DNA from: JAHDBG01 sp963922315
GTDB taxonomy: Bacteria > Pseudomonadota > Gammaproteobacteria > Chromatiales > Chromatiaceae
Direction: 5' to 3'
Assembly: GCA_963922315.1 (NCBI GenBank)
Contig: CAWUID010000011.1
Location: forward strand, 1-50,271
DNA length: 50,271 bases
Translations under genes and position numbers: made by a program
In this document: positions 17,142 through 24,333 of the stretch, piece by piece
Layout: every line of letters begins with the position of its first letter
Position numbering within the stretch: position 1 is the stretch's first letter
Notes under the pieces: generated by a model
Told to the model about the DNA's origin: nothing
What the model saw: only the letters and a program-made list of their open reading frames with translations
Database searches by the model: none

Positions 17142-18301
17142 ACTGGGATGATCCACTAAGTAAACCATCATTCGGAAGTGTTCCGGATGCAGTGATCGCT
17201 AATACCTCCACCGAGGACGTAGAGCGTTTGCAATCTGCATCGAAGCAGGGTGTGCAAGGGCTGGAAAACCTGACCATAGGTGCCGAGCGCATCCGGGTGG
17301 ATGACAAAAAGATCATCAACTGTCGCGCTGACGTGAACCAGCTAGTACCGTTTAAATATGAGTGGGCCTGGCAGAAATATCTGGATGGTTGTGCAAATCA
17401 CTGGATGCCACAAGAAGTCAATATGACGGCAGATATCGCTCTGTGGAAAGATCCGCAGGGGCTGACAGATGATGAACGTCTGATCATTAAGCGTAATCTG
17501 GGTTTTTTCTCTACCGCCGATTCACTGGTAGCGAACAACCTGGTACTTGCGGTTTATCGTCATATTACGAATCCGGAATGTCGCCAATATCTGTTACGCC
17601 AGGCTTTTGAGGAGGCACTACATACGCATGCGTATCAGTATGTGATTCAATCGCTTGGATTGGATGAAGGCGAGGTCTTTAACATGTACCGCGAGGTACC
17701 TGCGGTTGCACGTAAGGCAGAATGGGCATTGCCATTTACCCAATACCTGGCTGATCCTGATTTTCATACCGGTACAGTAGAAAACGATCAGAAATTGTTA
17801 CGTGAGCTGATTGCTTTCTATGTCATCTTTGAAGGCATTTTTTTTTATGTCGGTTTTGTACAGATACTGAGCATGGGCCGCCGCAATAAAATGACCGGCA
17901 CGGCGGAGCAGTTCCAATATATTCTTCGGGATGAATCCATGCATATGAATTTTGGTATGGATGTGATCAATCAGATCAAGCTCGAAAACCCAGACCTGTG
18001 GACTCCTGAATTTCAGGCCGATATCACCGGTATGATTACAGAAGCTGTTGAGTTAGAAGTAGCCTATGCACACGATACGATGCCACGGGGTGTATTGGGC
18101 CTGAATGCCGGGATGTTTGCTGATTACCTGCAATTTATTGCCAATCGACGTTGTGGTCAGATCGGACTGCCGGAACAATATCCGGGCGTGACGAATCCAT
18201 TCCCGTGGATGTCTGAAGTACTGGATTTAAAAAAGGAAAAAAACTTTTTTGAAACTCGCGTAACCGAATATCAGACTGGTGGTGCGCTCAACTGGGAGTG
18301 A
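17135..18301 (+). CDS. nrdB: Ribonucleoside-diphosphate reductase subunit beta (class I, R2)
   Basis: R2 houses the metal–radical cofactor that starts deoxyribonucleotide synthesis with the R1 subunit (NrdA). The 388-residue product resembles the group that includes the chlamydial R2, with FFSTADSLVANN and FEEALHTHAYQYVIQSLG. It keeps the classical residues: Asp129 (equivalent to Asp84 of E. coli), Glu160 and His163 as metal ligands, and Tyr167 at the radical position. The chlamydial protein has Glu and Phe at the first and last of these. Later ligands lie in FEGIFFYVGF and RDESMHMNFG. The C-terminal tail TGGALNWE is the expected R1-binding peptide. NrdA is not adjacent, which is unusual. The start overlaps the recN end by 7 bases. 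Confidence 0.95.
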   Translation: MLNWDDPLSKPSFGSVPDAVIANTSTEDVERLQSASKQGVQGLENLTIGAERIRVDDKKIINCRADVNQLVPFKYEWAWQKYLDGCANHWMPQEVNMTADIALWKDPQGLTDDERLIIKRNLGFFSTADSLVANNLVLAVYRHITNPECRQYLLRQAFEEALHTHAYQYVIQSLGLDEGEVFNMYREVPAVARKAEWALPFTQYLADPDFHTGTVENDQKLLRELIAFYVIFEGIFFYVGFVQILSMGRRNKMTGTAEQFQYILRDESMHMNFGMDVINQIKLENPDLWTPEFQADITGMITEAVELEVAYAHDTMPRGVLGLNAGMFADYLQFIANRRCGQIGLPEQYPGVTNPFPWMSEVLDLKKEKNFFETRVTEYQTGGALNWE

Positions 18302-18334
18302 GTCTTGTCAAAATAATAGCCAGATACACAAACT

Positions 18335-18496
18335 AGGGAGCGTTCTCAATTAACTGAGTGGCAATGATGTCGAATCATCTTTTGTGCTGACAAGACGCAA
18401 TGAGAAGTCATAGTGGTTTTATTGCGACAATTTGCAACACAGCCAGCGCAGAAAGGGGCCGGGATCAAGCTACGAAGATGATTGAGAACGCCTCCT
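18335..18496. repeat. MITE-like element, 162 bp with terminal inverted repeats
   Basis: The left end AGGGAGCGTTCTCAAT and the right end ATTGAGAACGCCTCCT are near-perfect inverted repeats (16 bases with two mismatches). There is no coding capacity between them. The left ~97 bases are about 80% identical to 27828–27925, and the left end also matches the element at the window start. Non-autonomous transposition driven by a related IS elsewhere is the simplest reading; the IS family is unknown. Confidence 0.75.
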
Positions 18497-18572
18497 GGTA
18501 AATGGATAACCGCGGAGTATAGCTACCGGGGAAAATCAATAAAATCAACTTACTGAACGGAATGAAATCCAG

Positions 18573-18761
18573 ATGAATAACCCTGACGCGTGTATCCATG
18601 ATTTGTTTACAGAACAAGTCGAGCGTACCCCGGATCAAATAGCATTGGTGACTGATACAGTAACCCTGACCTATCGGGCACTGGAACAACGAGCAAACCA
18701 AGTAGCACATTATCTGCAGGGGTCGGGTCTTCAGTAAGGCGAGTTGGTTGGGTTATGTATA
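18573..18761 (+). pseudogene. Non-ribosomal peptide synthetase adenylation domain, N-terminal remnant
   Basis: From an ATG at 18573 the frame reads CIHDLFTEQVERTPDQIALV, then LTYRALEQRANQVAHYLQ, a clear match to the beginning of NRPS adenylation domains, including the A1-type core (L-T-Y-x-x-L). A TAA stop occurs at 18735–18737 in the same frame, after which GELVGLCI continues the domain. The homology ends at about 18761, where the IS3-family element starts. Only ~60 residues of a domain of about 500 remain, and the sequence right of the IS is not NRPS. A biosynthetic gene was therefore lost here, probably by IS-linked deletion. The ATG after the MITE may be fortuitous. Confidence 0.75.
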
Positions 18762-18797
18762 AGGATTTTCGTACCACCTGAAGGGGTGAGAGCGAGT

Positions 18798-19706
18798 TTA
18801 TGCGGCAATGGCTTCAGCTTGCACAGGAGCCAGGTACTGGTTGTAGCTGTGTCCTCGTTCAAAGTTGTAGCACCTGATGTATTTGAGCACATCGGTTTGC
18901 GCTTGATCGAAGCTACTATAGCCGTTTTCTGGCATCCATTCGGTTTTGTCGCTGCGGAAGACACGCTCCATGGGACTGTTGTCCCAACAGTTGCCTCGCC
19001 GACTCATGCTTTGTTTCATCCGATAGCACCAGAGCCGTTGTCGAAAGGCCAGGCTGGTGTCATGACAGCCCTGGTCAGAATGAAACATCACGTCTTTGGG
19101 GCAGCCTCTGGTGTAGTAGGCCATGGTCAGTGCCCGGCTTGTCAGGACAGAATTCGAATTGCCTGAACAAGCCCAACCAATGATCCGTCGAGCCTATAAA
19201 TCTATCACGAGAGCGAGATATAGCCATTGCGTGCCTGACCAGATGTATGTCACATCACCGCACCAGACCTGATTAGGTTGGTCGGTCTCAAATTGCCGAT
19301 TGAGGTGGTTATCCGCAATATCTGACGGCTTAGTCGCTGGTTTATAACGATGTTTTCCGGGCTGTTTGCTGGTCAGGTTGGCCTCTTTTATCAGACTTCT
19401 CACTTTGTAGCGTCCGATACGTTCGCCTTGCTGTTTCAGTTGGCCCGTCAGCGTTCGGCTACCTGCCGCCCGTCGGCTGGCCTGATGCAACGAAACGACC
19501 TTGGCTTTCAACCGTTCCCGCTCTGTATTGACCGTATTTTTGCGTTGCTGATACGAATAATAGGTGCTGCGCGGGATATCTAACACCTGGGATAATTCAC
19601 GTTTTGGATAATCAGCGCTCAAAATGTCTACCAGCTCTATACGCTGGGCAGATCCGACATGAAGAGCGCTGTCGCCTTTTTTAAGATGGCTTTCTCCCGT
19701 TCTCAT
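18798..19706 (-). pseudogene. IS3-family OrfB (DDE transposase), interrupted by an in-frame stop
   Basis: OrfB in the -1 frame contains the HTH_21-like region (ASRRAAGSRTLTGQLKQQG) and the start of the rve integrase core with the first catalytic Asp (VWCGDVTYIW). At 19194–19196 a TAG replaces the Tyr or similar residue expected in VIDL-ARRIIGW. The frame then continues without another break through HSDQGCHDTS (second Asp) to GNCWDNSPMERVFRSDKTEW (Glu). A single base change therefore separates this from an intact DDE transposase, apart from the OrfA stop. Confidence 0.85.
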
Positions 19707-19978
19707 CGTTTGATCTGGGCTTTCAGCGCTTGTATCTGGCGCTGGGTGTCTGTGATAGCCTGGCCTTTTTCAGGGGATTCACCACGGCGCTCCTGCCGCA
19801 GTTGCCTGACCCAACGATCTAACGCTGTGTAGCCAACTCCCATCGCTTCTGCGGCAGCTTTCCGGCTATAACCCTGATCCAGCACCAAGCTGGCTGTTTC
19901 CTGCTTAAATTCTGGTGGGTAAGATTTCCGTGGCATTTGTGGCTTCTCTTTACGCTTGAGGGGTGGGGCTGAATTCAC
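19703..19978 (-). pseudogene. IS3-family OrfA (transposase helix-turn-helix protein), truncated by a stop
   Basis: The 91-residue frame reads MPRKSYPPEFKQETASLVLD and GYSRKAAAEAMGVGYTALDR, the standard helix-turn-helix of IS3 OrfA (DNA binding to the IS ends). It ends at TGA 19703–19705 after QIKR. In the same frame the next codons read EREKAILKKATALF, the conserved end of OrfA, so the TGA is a nonsense mutation that cuts the leucine-zipper region short. Just downstream, at 19673–19684, lies A-AAA-AAG, the slippery heptamer used by IS3 elements for -1 frameshifting into OrfB. Confidence 0.8.
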
Positions 19979-20076
19979 TCTTCATAGGGTACGAGATTAT
20001 TAGACCACTGCAGTTTTCCTGACTCCCTCACCACATACTCAGCAATGAATCTCGCTACACTGAGAACATTGAAAAA

Positions 20077-20502
20077 ATGCGTTTTCAATCCGGGCTGACA
20101 CTATTAGAGCTGGTATTAGTTCTGGCGATTTCAGCTATTTTATTGAGCGTTGCATATCCTCTGTATACAGACTATGTGCAACGAGCGCGACGTACCGAAG
20201 CCACTACTGCATTACAGGTAATTGCACTGGCACAGGAACGTTTTTACAACTTGCAGGGTCAGTATGCTGTGCAACTGGCTGATCTGATGCTGGAGGTCTC
20301 TGCCTGGCAGACCGGTGTGACTGAACGGGGTTATTATCAGTTAGCCCTGGCAAAACAGACAGATCAACAGGCCTATCGCGTAACAGCTACTGCGACTGGA
20401 TCACAAGCCCGGGACTCAGACTGCCATCAGTTCTGGCTGAATCACCTGAACCAGCGAGGTGCTACCAACAGCACTGGTGCTGGTAGTATCGGTTGCTGGT
20501 GA
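20077..20502 (+). CDS. Type IV pilin-like protein (PilE/minor pilin type)
   Basis: The 141-residue product begins MRFQSGLTLLELVLVLAISA: a very short basic leader, Gly, then the prepilin cleavage context with Leu instead of Phe at +1 and the conserved Glu at +5, followed by a hydrophobic helix. Further on, RRTEATTALQVIALAQERFY and a pair of cysteines near the C-terminus (DSDCHQFWLN, SIGCW) form the D-region disulfide typical of PilE-type minor pilins. It stands alone, without other pil genes. A type II pseudopilin is less likely, because the GspG and GspH motifs are absent. The start is the ATG at 20077, with a weak ribosome-binding site. Confidence 0.85.
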   Translation: MRFQSGLTLLELVLVLAISAILLSVAYPLYTDYVQRARRTEATTALQVIALAQERFYNLQGQYAVQLADLMLEVSAWQTGVTERGYYQLALAKQTDQQAYRVTATATGSQARDSDCHQFWLNHLNQRGATNSTGAGSIGCW

Positions 20503-20624
20503 GCATGTAGATGCGATACGGCTTGCACTTGTCCCGCAAAGATGGACAATACCTTGAATTCAGGCTGGTTTGCCCTGACTTATTTATTTGCTGAGCCAAC
20601 TACTTACCTCCAGAGAGTGACACT

Positions 20625-21299
20625 ATGAATCGTTATCAATCTGCTGTTTCACGTTCGGTACACCAATCGGTGCCGATGAATAAGGTATTGAAAAATACCT
20701 ATACACTATTATCGGCCACACTGATCTGGAGCGCGGTACTTGCCAGCGTATCCATGGCATTGAGTCCGCCGCCATTTATTTCTCTGTTGACCTCCATCGG
20801 CGCTTTGGTGCTGCTATGGTTTGTTTTACCACGCACAGCTGACTCCAGTGCCGGTTTAGGGATGGTGTTTCTGATCACCGGTTTGCTTGGTTTTGGCTTA
20901 GGGCCGACCCTGAACTTTTATGCTGCCATCCCGAACGGCAGTCAGATCATCGCTACCGCTTTCGGTGGTACCGGGCTGATTTTTATCGGGCTGTCTGCCT
21001 ACGCATTAACTTCGCAGCGTGACTTCAGCTTTTTAGGCGGTTTTTTGTTCATCGGGCTGATGGTCGTACTGGTTGCCTCGCTGGTGGGTATCTTTGTACA
21101 GATACCAGCTTTACAACTGACCATCTCCGCTGCTGTTGTCCTGTTGATGTCTGGTTTGATTCTGTTTGAAACGAGCCAGATTATACGTGGTGGCGAAACC
21201 AACTATATTATGGCCACTGTCAGCTTGTATCTGAGCATTATCAACCTGTTTCAGGCCCTGTTGCATCTGTTAGGCGCATTCGGCGGTAACAACGACTGA
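20625..21299 (+). CDS. Bax inhibitor-1/YccA family inner-membrane protein
   Basis: The 224-residue product has a 25-residue cytoplasmic N-terminus (NRYQSAVSRSVHQS) followed by seven hydrophobic segments spread between residues about 30 and 220. The motifs NKVLKNTYTLLSATLIWSAV and LGFGLGPTLNFY match the BI-1 family, whose E. coli members YccA and YbhL are membrane proteins; YccA modulates FtsH proteolysis. The conserved Asp pair of BI-1 calcium channels is not obvious at the C-terminus, which ends GGNND. A GAGAGTG site precedes the ATG. It is followed by a strong terminator, so it is probably monocistronic. Confidence 0.88.
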   Translation: MNRYQSAVSRSVHQSVPMNKVLKNTYTLLSATLIWSAVLASVSMALSPPPFISLLTSIGALVLLWFVLPRTADSSAGLGMVFLITGLLGFGLGPTLNFYAAIPNGSQIIATAFGGTGLIFIGLSAYALTSQRDFSFLGGFLFIGLMVVLVASLVGIFVQIPALQLTISAAVVLLMSGLILFETSQIIRGGETNYIMATVSLYLSIINLFQALLHLLGAFGGNND

Positions 21300-21320
21300 T
21301 ACTACACGTTACCCCATAAA

Positions 21321-21363
21321 CAAAAATACCCCCGCAGCTTAACAAGCTGCGGGGGTATTTTTG
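21321..21363. terminator. Strong bidirectional Rho-independent terminator
   Basis: A perfect 20 bp stem with a 3-base loop (AAC) spans 21321–21363. A GC-rich core (CCCCCGCAGCTT / AAGCTGCGGGGG) is flanked by A- and T-runs on both sides. It lies between the convergent BI-1 gene and fusA2 and can terminate transcription from both. Confidence 0.92.
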
Positions 21364-21374
21364 TATCCGATCAG

Positions 21375-21452
21375 GTATGCGCTGAGGGCGCCTCTAAAAA
21401 CGTTGCGGGTGAAGCAAAGACGAGGCGCAAAAGCGCAGTGTACGAGGTGTCC
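21375..21452. repeat. Intergenic segment of repeat-like character
   Basis: Between the terminator and the end of fusA2 lies GGCGCCTCTAAAAACG followed by GACGAGGCGCAAAAGCGCAG. Its composition and inner symmetry (GGCGC, GCGCAAAAGCGC) resemble dispersed intergenic repeats of other proteobacteria. No second copy is found in this window. Confidence 0.3.
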
Positions 21453-21453
21453 T

Positions 21454-23547
21454 TTAGTTTTTAGCTGCTTCCTTGCGCGCCTTAACCTCTTTAATCACGG
21501 TTTCAGCCACATTAGCAGGGCAGGCTGCATAGTGCGAAAATTCCATGGAGAACTGACCACGCCCTGATGTCATGGTGCGCAAGTCGCCAATGTAACCGAA
21601 CATTTCAGATAACGGTGCATCTGCTTTGATCCGCACGCCGGTTGGTCCGGACTCCTGGCCCTGAATCATGCCGCGACGACGATTTAAGTCGCCGATCACA
21701 TCACCAACATGCTGCTCCGGTGTGAAGATATCCACTTTCATAATCGGTTCCAGCAATTGCGGTGCTGCCTTCGGCACAGATTGACGATAAGCGGACTTCG
21801 CAGCTATCTCATACGCAACAGCAGAGGAATCAACCGGATGATAGGCACCGTCCAGCAGGGTGATCTTCACATCCAGTAACGGGAAGCCGGCGAGTGTGCC
21901 TTCTGCCATGCTGTTGGCAAAGCCTTTTTCCACAGCTGGCCAGAATTCACGCGGTACATTACCACCGGTCACTTTTGATTCAAACACAAAGCCGCTGTTG
22001 GTTTCTCCCGGCTCTACCTGATAATCAATTTTAGCGAACTGGCCTGAACCACCGGTTTGTTTTTTGTGGGTATAGCTATCTTCGATCTGGCGGGTAATCG
22101 TCTCGCGATAAGCTACTTGTGGCTTACCCATGCTCACATCCACACTGTGTGTCCGTTTCAGGATATCCACCTTGATATCCAGATGCAGCTCACCCATACC
22201 TTTAATAATGGTTTCGCCGGATTCCAGATCAGTTTCGACCTGGAATGATGGATCTTCCTGCATCATCTTATTCAGCGCGATCCCCATCTTCTCAGTTGAC
22301 GCCTTGTCTTTCGGCTGAATGGCGATGGAGATCACCGGATCCGGAAAGACCATTGGTTCCAGTGTTGCCGGTTTTTTCGGATCACACAAAGTGTGTCCGG
22401 TCTGGGTATTTTTCAGCCCGACCAGTGCGATGATGTCACCAGCCTGCGCTGAATCACGTTCTTTGCGGTCATTCGCATGCATTTCTACGATACGACCGAT
22501 CCGCTCATTCTTCCCGGTAAACGTGTTCAGTACTGTCATACCTTTCTGTAACTGACCGGAGTAGATGCGAGTAAAGGTGAGGGATCCGAAGCGGTCATCC
22601 ATGATTTTGAACGCAAGCGCCCGTAGCGGATGTTCCGGGTCGACCAGAGCTTTCTGTCCGGTTTCGTTACCTTCCGGGTCGACTTCTGGTTGTGGCTCGA
22701 CTTCAACCGGGTTCGGCAGATAGTCCACAACGCCGTCCAGAACCAGTTGTACGCCTTTATTTTTGAATGCAGAACCGCAGAAGGTTGGAAAAAAGTCCAG
22801 CGCGATGGTACCTTTACGGATACACTGCTTGAGCTGTTCTAAGCTGGGTTCAACGCCTTCTTCCAGATATGCTTCCATCAGGTCATCATCCTGCTCAACT
22901 GCTGTTTCGATGAGCTGTTCACGGTAGGTGTTGACCTTGTCTACCATATCTGCCGGTACATCGGTCAGTTCATATTTTGAAGGATCTCCGGAGTTGTCCC
23001 AGACCCAGGCCTGACGGGTGAGCAGATCCACTACCCCGGTAAAATCATCTTCGATACCAATTGGTAAGGTCATAACCAGCGGGTTGGCACCCAGCACATT
23101 TTCAATCTGGTCTACTACGCGATAAAAATCGGCACCCATACGATCCAGCTTGTTGACAAAAATAATACGGGCGACTTCCGATTCATTTGCATAACGCCAG
23201 TTGGTTTCAGATTGCGGCTCAACCCCGCCTGAACCACAGAATACCCCAACACCGCCATCCAGCACCTTCAGTGAACGGTACACTTCAACAGTAAAATCGA
23301 CGTGGCCGGGAGTGTCGATGATATTTAACTGGTGATTTTTCCAGAAGCAGGTTGTAGCAGCGGACTGAATCGTAATGCCACGTTCACGTTCCTGATCCAT
23401 GAAGTCTGTGGTTGCTTCGCCATCATGCACTTCACCAATTTTGTGCGTTTTGCCGGTCAGGTTGAGAATACGCTCGGTGGTGGTGGTTTTTCCCGCATCA
23501 ACGTGTGCAAAAATGCCGATGTTGCGGTACAGGCTGAGATCAGTCAT
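21454..23547 (-). CDS. fusA2: Elongation factor G, FusA2 type
   Basis: EF-G is the GTPase that drives tRNA–mRNA translocation and, with RRF, ribosome recycling. The 697-residue product has the P-loop HVDAGKTTTTERIL, DTPGHVDFTVEVYRSL (G3) and FVNKLDRMGADFYR (G4), then domains II–V through to GRGQFSMEFSHYAACP. SGGVEPQSETNWRYANESEV and the stand-alone location identify it as the second EF-G type (FusA2) of gammaproteobacteria, rather than the str-operon copy. The start is the ATG at 23547. A TATAAT-like box lies about 70 bases upstream, and the gene ends in the strong terminator. Confidence 0.93.
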   Translation of the reverse strand: MTDLSLYRNIGIFAHVDAGKTTTTERILNLTGKTHKIGEVHDGEATTDFMDQERERGITIQSAATTCFWKNHQLNIIDTPGHVDFTVEVYRSLKVLDGGVGVFCGSGGVEPQSETNWRYANESEVARIIFVNKLDRMGADFYRVVDQIENVLGANPLVMTLPIGIEDDFTGVVDLLTRQAWVWDNSGDPSKYELTDVPADMVDKVNTYREQLIETAVEQDDDLMEAYLEEGVEPSLEQLKQCIRKGTIALDFFPTFCGSAFKNKGVQLVLDGVVDYLPNPVEVEPQPEVDPEGNETGQKALVDPEHPLRALAFKIMDDRFGSLTFTRIYSGQLQKGMTVLNTFTGKNERIGRIVEMHANDRKERDSAQAGDIIALVGLKNTQTGHTLCDPKKPATLEPMVFPDPVISIAIQPKDKASTEKMGIALNKMMQEDPSFQVETDLESGETIIKGMGELHLDIKVDILKRTHSVDVSMGKPQVAYRETITRQIEDSYTHKKQTGGSGQFAKIDYQVEPGETNSGFVFESKVTGGNVPREFWPAVEKGFANSMAEGTLAGFPLLDVKITLLDGAYHPVDSSAVAYEIAAKSAYRQSVPKAAPQLLEPIMKVDIFTPEQHVGDVIGDLNRRRGMIQGQESGPTGVRIKADAPLSEMFGYIGDLRTMTSGRGQFSMEFSHYAACPANVAETVIKEVKARKEAAKN

Positions 23548-23613
23548 CAAAATTCTCTTACAATAAAAAGATTATCAGAGTCAGCAGTGCTGGCTAAGGC
23601 GAAACAACAAGTC

Positions 23614-23642
23614 ATTATAACATTGCTCAGTAGAGAACCGAA
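23614..23642 (-). promoter_or_regulatory. Possible fusA2 promoter
   Basis: Reading the minus strand, TATAAT (complement of 23614–23619) lies about 67 bases upstream of the fusA2 start, with a weak -35 (TTCGGT, 17 bases earlier, close to the divergent gene start). The -10 is consensus; the -35 is poor. Confidence 0.4.
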
Positions 23643-24304
23643 TGTCTTCCATACCCATTGACTCAGTGCAGGAACAACAGATTGCAGCCTATCTTACTGA
23701 GCATGTCAACTTTTTTGTACGTCACCCGCAAGTATTGACGGCATTACATCTGCCGCATGTTACTGATGAGGCAACCTCTTTATTTGATCGGCAGATGCGG
23801 CAGTTACGCGCACAGAACCAACAGTATCGCAAACAGTTGGCAGAACTGCTACAGGTTGCATCCGAAAATGATGCGATTGTGCAACGTTTGCACCAACTCA
23901 CTCTCGCTCTGATCCGCATTCAGGGTACTGAACAATTGATACAGACCCTGCCTGATCAGGTACAGACAGTTTTTCAGGCAGATGCGGTGGCGATTAAGTT
24001 GTTTGCGGCTGATAAACTGCAGAGTCAGCCCAAACAGCCAGTTGTTACACAATTTTATGCATTTCTGCAGCAGGGACAGCCTGATTGCGGGCCTGTATCT
24101 GCTACCTGGTCAGATTATCTGTTTGGTACTGAAACGATACGTTCAATGGTTATATTGCCGCTACAGTCAGCAGATCAGGTTGGCATTCTGGCTATTGGCA
24201 GTTGTGATGCAAACCGATTTCACATGGAACAGGGCATGGATTTTTTACAGCGTTTTAATGAAATAATGAATGCGATACTGTATAAATTTTATGTAAGTAT
24301 TTAA
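23642..24304 (+). CDS. DUF484 family protein
   Basis: The 220-residue cytoplasmic product has the N-terminal pattern QQIAAYLTEHVNFFVRHPQV followed by SLFDRQMRQLRAQNQQYRKQ (a coiled-coil stretch), and then a GAF-like alpha/beta half (SMVILPLQSADQVGILAIGS). This is the DUF484 family, which in pseudomonads and enterics sits upstream of xerC and whose role is unknown. Here xerC does not follow; a protease gene does, 29 bases downstream. The start codon lies 94 bases from the divergent fusA2 start. Confidence 0.88.
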   Translation: MSSIPIDSVQEQQIAAYLTEHVNFFVRHPQVLTALHLPHVTDEATSLFDRQMRQLRAQNQQYRKQLAELLQVASENDAIVQRLHQLTLALIRIQGTEQLIQTLPDQVQTVFQADAVAIKLFAADKLQSQPKQPVVTQFYAFLQQGQPDCGPVSATWSDYLFGTETIRSMVILPLQSADQVGILAIGSCDANRFHMEQGMDFLQRFNEIMNAILYKFYVSI

Positions 24305-24333
24305 TAAGTAAAATTTTTATCCGGAGTTTCACG

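Larger units (their letters stand above)
18762..20010 (-). mobile_element. IS3-family insertion sequence, decayed
   Basis: An element of about 1.25 kb carries two overlapping transposase frames on the minus strand. Its ends share an imperfect inverted repeat: left TTCGTACCACCTGAAGGG, right (minus strand) CTCGTACCCTATGAAGAG. Both frames have stop mutations, so this copy cannot make transposase. It separates an NRPS remnant on its left from unrelated DNA on its right. Boundaries are estimates based on the inverted repeats. Confidence 0.8.

Noticed and set aside
21454..23547. Str-operon EF-G (fusA)
   Set aside because: No rpsL, rpsG or tuf nearby, and sequence features agree better with the stand-alone FusA2 type.
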